In this document: piece by piece, positions 61,381 to 64,000 of the stretch
How the letters are laid out: every line of letters starts with the position of its first letter
How positions within the stretch are numbered: the stretch's first letter is position 1
Source: a bacterium
Lineage (GTDB): Bacteria > Patescibacteria > ABY1 > JAGPKW01
Direction of reading: 5' to 3'
Length of the DNA stretch: 64,000 nucleotides
Assembly (NCBI GenBank): GCA_021780535.1
Contig: JAJXYN010000009.1
Location: forward strand, 124,001 to 188,000
Made by a program: the position numbers and the translations under genes
Notes under the pieces: model-generated
What the model saw: only the letters and a program-made list of their open reading frames with translations
The model's database searches: none
What the model was told of the DNA's origin: nothing

Positions 61381-62607
61381 CTAATTTTTTACATGTACAG
61401 AAGATTGATATTGTTTACTGGTAATATTTCTTCTTTCTTCATTAATTGAGTTTTGCATTCCATCTCCAATCCCAATAAGCATTTTTTCTCCTGTTAGTTT
61501 TCCATTTATCTTTCTTTCCCATATTTTTTTTGGTTCATTTCTATGCCACTCACGTCTTCTAAATTCTTCCAATATTCTTTTTCTTCTTTCTTCTTTTGTT
61601 TCTTTTGGCTTTTCTTTATCATCTTTTCCAACACTTACTCTTTTACCATCTATCTTTGGTTGAATAGTAGTTTTGTGTGTTGGTTTATCTTTTTTTGCTA
61701 TTACTGAATTTCTTTTTTTTCTCAATCTTTTAATTTTTGCCTTTGGAGTAATATTTGTTACTTCAGTTTCTAATTTGGCAATAACGACTTCCTCTGTTAC
61801 TGGGATAGCTACTGGCTCTATCTGAATAATAGGGGCTTCTGTTACAACAGCGGGGGATGATGTTACTTGTTCTACTTTTTCTACTATTTGAATATTATTA
61901 TCAATATCTGTTTTTGGCAAAACTAATTCAGTAGATATTTCAGTTTTTGACTTTTCCTTATCATCTGCTTTTTCAACTTCTACCTTTGTTGTTTTTTTCT
62001 TTGACTTCACTTCTTTTATTTCTGATTTTTTTTGAGTATCATCATATCCTGCAAGTTCAATATTAGTGGCTATACAATCACCATTTATATTTAAAACATC
62101 ATGAGCAGAAAATGGGAAATTACTTCTTTCAAGACCTAAAACTGGGGGCATTATTTTCAGAAGATCAGTTATAGCCATTTTCACCTTACTATCTTTAAGT
62201 AAATTTATAAGATACTTTACTATAAAAATATTAAAAAATTCTCTCATACTTTCCATGCCACACATTGATACATCTATACAATCATTAGAATTTATTGATT
62301 TTAATTCAACGAATATTGATTCGATTGGTTTTCTATCTTTAAAATATTGATAAAACATTAAAGTACCATGTGTTTCATCAGACTTTTGGATAAAACCATA
62401 TTGTTTAACCAATACATTCCGACAAAAAGTAGCAATATCGTCACGTTGCTCTCTATTAATATCAAAGCACAATCTTTTATTCCAAAAAACCTTTAAAATC
62501 ATTTCATCTGCACGTTGCTTTTTTACCACTTGAAAAGATTTAAAAGAAACAATGAATAAAAGCAAAGAAGTTATAAAAATAACACCATATAGAATAGTAT
62601 TGCTCAT
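61381..62607 (-). CDS. Membrane-anchored hypothetical protein with charged linker
   Basis: 408 aa. One N-terminal membrane helix (about 3-22), a folded soluble region (30-180, with a Cys-containing CIDVSMCGMESMREFF), then a long Lys/Glu/Val/Thr-rich low-complexity region (~190-330) and a basic C-terminus (KIKRLRKKRNSVIAKKD, RRKRILEEFRRREWHRNEPKK). The last part looks nucleic-acid-binding. Start ATG has GGAGG 8 nt upstream. No family recognised. Own terminator, no operon partner. Confidence 0.6.
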   Translation of the reverse strand: MSNTILYGVIFITSLLLFIVSFKSFQVVKKQRADEMILKVFWNKRLCFDINREQRDDIATFCRNVLVKQYGFIQKSDETHGTLMFYQYFKDRKPIESIFVELKSINSNDCIDVSMCGMESMREFFNIFIVKYLINLLKDSKVKMAITDLLKIMPPVLGLERSNFPFSAHDVLNINGDCIATNIELAGYDDTQKKSEIKEVKSKKKTTKVEVEKADDKEKSKTEISTELVLPKTDIDNNIQIVEKVEQVTSSPAVVTEAPIIQIEPVAIPVTEEVVIAKLETEVTNITPKAKIKRLRKKRNSVIAKKDKPTHKTTIQPKIDGKRVSVGKDDKEKPKETKEERRKRILEEFRRREWHRNEPKKIWERKINGKLTGEKMLIGIGDGMQNSINEERRNITSKQYQSSVHVKN

Positions 62608-62689
62608 TTTATTCCTCCATCAAGATTTGTTACTTATTCTTTAACATTTTTTTACAAAAATAACAAGATTATAAGAGTTATTTTAAATT

Positions 62690-62722
62690 AAAAAATGAAC
62701 GCATACCAAAAGGCATACGTTC
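62690..62722 (-). terminator. Terminator of the candidate structured RNA
   Basis: Minus strand GAACGTATGCC-TTTT-GGTATGCGTTC (62697-62707, 62712-62722), 11 pairs with two G-U, then ATTTTTT. Confidence 0.85.
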
Positions 62723-63007
62723 TGTAGTGGATTAATCCCCACCATGGATTTGCGATTTTTATGGTGTCGCCTCACCATTTTTAGAGTGCTAACAAAATTG
62801 TCTAACACTCAAACCTCCTCAGGAACCCTAAGGGGGTGCATTTAGCTGGGCTCTGCTTCCCTGCTTTGGTATATGGCTCTCCGTATTTAGAAAACACAAT
62901 GTTTTCAAAGTTTACGGGGACAACTTTAATACCTTTATTAACGCTCCCGGGTTTTGGAGCAACCAGGTGGAGAATTCCTGGGTTATCTCCCAATATTTTC
63001 ATAAACT
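62690..63007 (-). ncRNA. Candidate ~318-nt structured RNA, GC-rich
   Basis: Bounded by a consensus promoter (63014-63042) and a strong terminator (62690-62722). The interval is far more GC-rich than its surroundings and full of stems on the minus strand. These include GCTCC/GGGAGC; CCGTA/TACGG around GAAAACA/TGTTTTC; CCTTAGG/CCTGAGG; GAGTG/CACTC; ATGGTG/CACCAT. A 66-aa frame (63002-62802) exists but uses codons rare in this genome. I cannot match it to RNase P, tmRNA, SRP or 6S consensus segments. A short protein gene is the alternative. Confidence 0.6.
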
Positions 63008-63013
63008 TTTGTT

Positions 63014-63042
63014 ATTATACCATATTTTAGTATTTGGGTCAA
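63014..63042 (-). promoter_or_regulatory. Promoter of the candidate structured RNA
   Basis: Minus strand TTGACC (63037-63042), 17 bp, TATAAT (63014-63019). The start would be ~63007, only a few nt from the first possible ATG (63002), leaving no room for a ribosome-binding site. Confidence 0.8.
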
Positions 63043-63106
63043 AAAAGTTGTATAACTTAAAAAATGCTAACTTCCAATAAATTTTAATAAACAATCAATT
63101 AATGTT

Positions 63107-63808
63107 TTATTTTTTTATTAGCAATTGAAATATTTTGTCTTTTATTTTTATAAATTTATTATTATTTATATTATAAAAATTTGGGACAAAATTTCTTAAA
63201 ATTCTTTTATATTTTTTTAAGCTACTTACTATTTTATTTATATCTAATATATTTATTTTTTCTACTAATCTATTAAATATAAATATAGACCTTGCTACTG
63301 TTATAAAATCTAAAATGATTAAAAATAGAAAAAATATGAAAAAATATTTATAATTTGTCGTTGATAAATATGAAGCAATTTTAGTGAATAATGGGTTTAC
63401 TATAATTATTAATAAAAAAGATAAGAATCCCCAATATATTGAAAATTCTAAACAAATATGCCCTTGTATATTAAAATTTTTATCAGAATAATCCCATAAT
63501 CTCATTTTAAATATTTTTTCTATTAATACACCTGTTATTAATTCTATTATTGAAGATACTATTACTGACACTAGAAATACTAAGAAATAAAAAAGTATTC
63601 CATTTATATTTACTAGCTTATCTATAAATGAATTAAGTATAAGAATTATTGATAATGCTGAAAAACCATATATTGGACAATATGGCCCTTTCAAAAATCC
63701 TCTATTTATAATCTTTTTTGATGTTATTGAACAATATGCAACCTCTATCATCCAACCAAGAAAAGAATAAATAAAAAATAAAATTAATATTTTAAGTAAA
63801 TTATCCAT
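63107..63808 (-). CDS. CmpB-type membrane protein (putative ABC transporter permease family)
   Basis: 233 aa with ~5-6 membrane segments. The N-terminus FFIYSFLGWMIEVAYCSI followed by NRGFLKGPYCPIYGFSA is the hallmark of the ABC_trans_CmpB family, and LWDYSDKNFNIQGHICLEFS is the second conserved block. Despite the family name no transport partner is nearby and function is unproven. Confidence 0.85.
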   Translation of the reverse strand: MDNLLKILILFFIYSFLGWMIEVAYCSITSKKIINRGFLKGPYCPIYGFSALSIILILNSFIDKLVNINGILFYFLVFLVSVIVSSIIELITGVLIEKIFKMRLWDYSDKNFNIQGHICLEFSIYWGFLSFLLIIIVNPLFTKIASYLSTTNYKYFFIFFLFLIILDFITVARSIFIFNRLVEKINILDINKIVSSLKKYKRILRNFVPNFYNINNNKFIKIKDKIFQLLIKK

Positions 63809-63904
63809 TTTTTGTATTATCCTAATATTATAACATAAATATTCAACTTGTTTTATAATTTATTATTTACTATATTATATTTGTTTTAAATTTTAAATTA
63901 TAAA

Positions 63905-64000
63905 ATGTTTGATTTAGAAAATATAATATTAGTTGATAAACCAAAAAATATTACATCTTTTCAAGTTATTAGAATAATGAGAAAAAAACTTGGAATAAAA
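63905..64000 (+). CDS. truB: tRNA pseudouridine-55 synthase TruB (N-terminal part only)
   Basis: 32 codons before the window end. MFDLENIILVDKPKNITSFQ matches the TruB start (ILLVDKPKGxTS) and the next residues (RIMRKKLGIK) fit. The catalytic Asp lies beyond the window. Confidence 0.85.
   Translation, partial: MFDLENIILVDKPKNITSFQVIRIMRKKLGIK

Noticed and set aside
62802..63002. 66-aa protein gene on the minus strand
   Set aside because: Codons are atypical for this genome, no ribosome-binding site fits between the predicted start and ATG, and the DNA is full of stems; I treat it as part of a structured RNA.

Overview
The window is a 64 kb, very AT-rich (coding strands rich in Lys/Asn/Ile codons), gene-dense bacterial chromosome segment. 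I infer a member of the Candidate Phyla Radiation (Patescibacteria). The reasons are the compact genes, membrane-anchored VanW and 3D-domain proteins, a NusB protein with a long C-terminal extension, type IV pilus PilB, a MYG1 (UPF0160) protein, many genes with no Shine-Dalgarno sequence, and a 23S-5S rRNA unit not preceded by a 16S gene. TGA is used as a stop (for example in the GIY-YIG gene) and not as Gly, so this is not the recoded Gracilibacteria/Absconditabacteria type. I cannot name the lineage more precisely.

Layout. 1-8.5 kb (minus strand): the 3' part of the window-edge lexA-like gene, mnmA, tRNA-Gln, a degenerate HD-GYP protein, rlmH, lspA, a DksA/TraR zinc-finger protein, a membrane-anchored unknown, pnp and rpsO. 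8.8-10.8 kb (plus): HU and cysS. 10.8-25 kb (minus): 3D-domain protein, ruvB, a probable small RNA, vanW-family gene, Hsp20, holA, polA, SGNH hydrolase, pilB, glycosyltransferase, GIY-YIG, dnaA. 25.2-27.2 kb (plus): rpmF, nusB fused to a degenerate Nudix-like domain, rnc. 27.3-35.9 kb (minus): orphan gene, 5S and 23S rRNA, a GGDEF protein with rearranged motif order, MYG1, O-antigen ligase-like protein, nucleotidyltransferase. 36-38.1 kb: a secreted protein and a repeat-rich gap with a 313-bp element bounded by terminal inverted repeats. 38.1-43.8 kb: TrmB-type regulator, a large unknown protein, recQ, a zinc-metalloprotease-like ORF with no normal start, an O-methyltransferase. 43.9-53.3 kb (minus): leuS, the four-subunit pyruvate/2-oxoacid:ferredoxin oxidoreductase plus a ferredoxin, SpoU methyltransferase, MFS protein, phosphodiesterase, efp. 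53.5-64 kb: tsaD, lipoprotein, groEL/groES behind a CIRCE operator, tsaE, a polysaccharide flippase, tRNA-Tyr, orphan genes, a strong candidate structured RNA, a membrane protein and the start of truB.

How the genes fit together. Most are housekeeping genes for replication and repair (dnaA, holA, polA, ruvB, recQ, lexA), translation and RNA handling (cysS, leuS, efp, tsaD/tsaE, mnmA, rlmH, pnp, rnc, nusB), envelope and surface (lspA, vanW, 3D protein, Wzx/Wzy-like proteins, glycosyltransferase, PilB) and proteostasis (GroESL, Hsp20). The por cluster is the only clear energy-metabolism unit.

The most unusual signals are: (i) two unidentified small-RNA candidates with good promoters; (ii) two near-identical roughly 75-nt intergenic elements with a covarying palindromic core; (iii) GC-rich palindromic repeats inserted in frame into leuS and polA, with relatives in intergenic DNA; (iv) a GGDEF domain with its segments in permuted order and a catalytically dead HD-GYP relative; (v) a large pnp leader hairpin suggesting RNase III/PNPase autoregulation. 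All calls are from reading sequence only; no database search or folding program was run.
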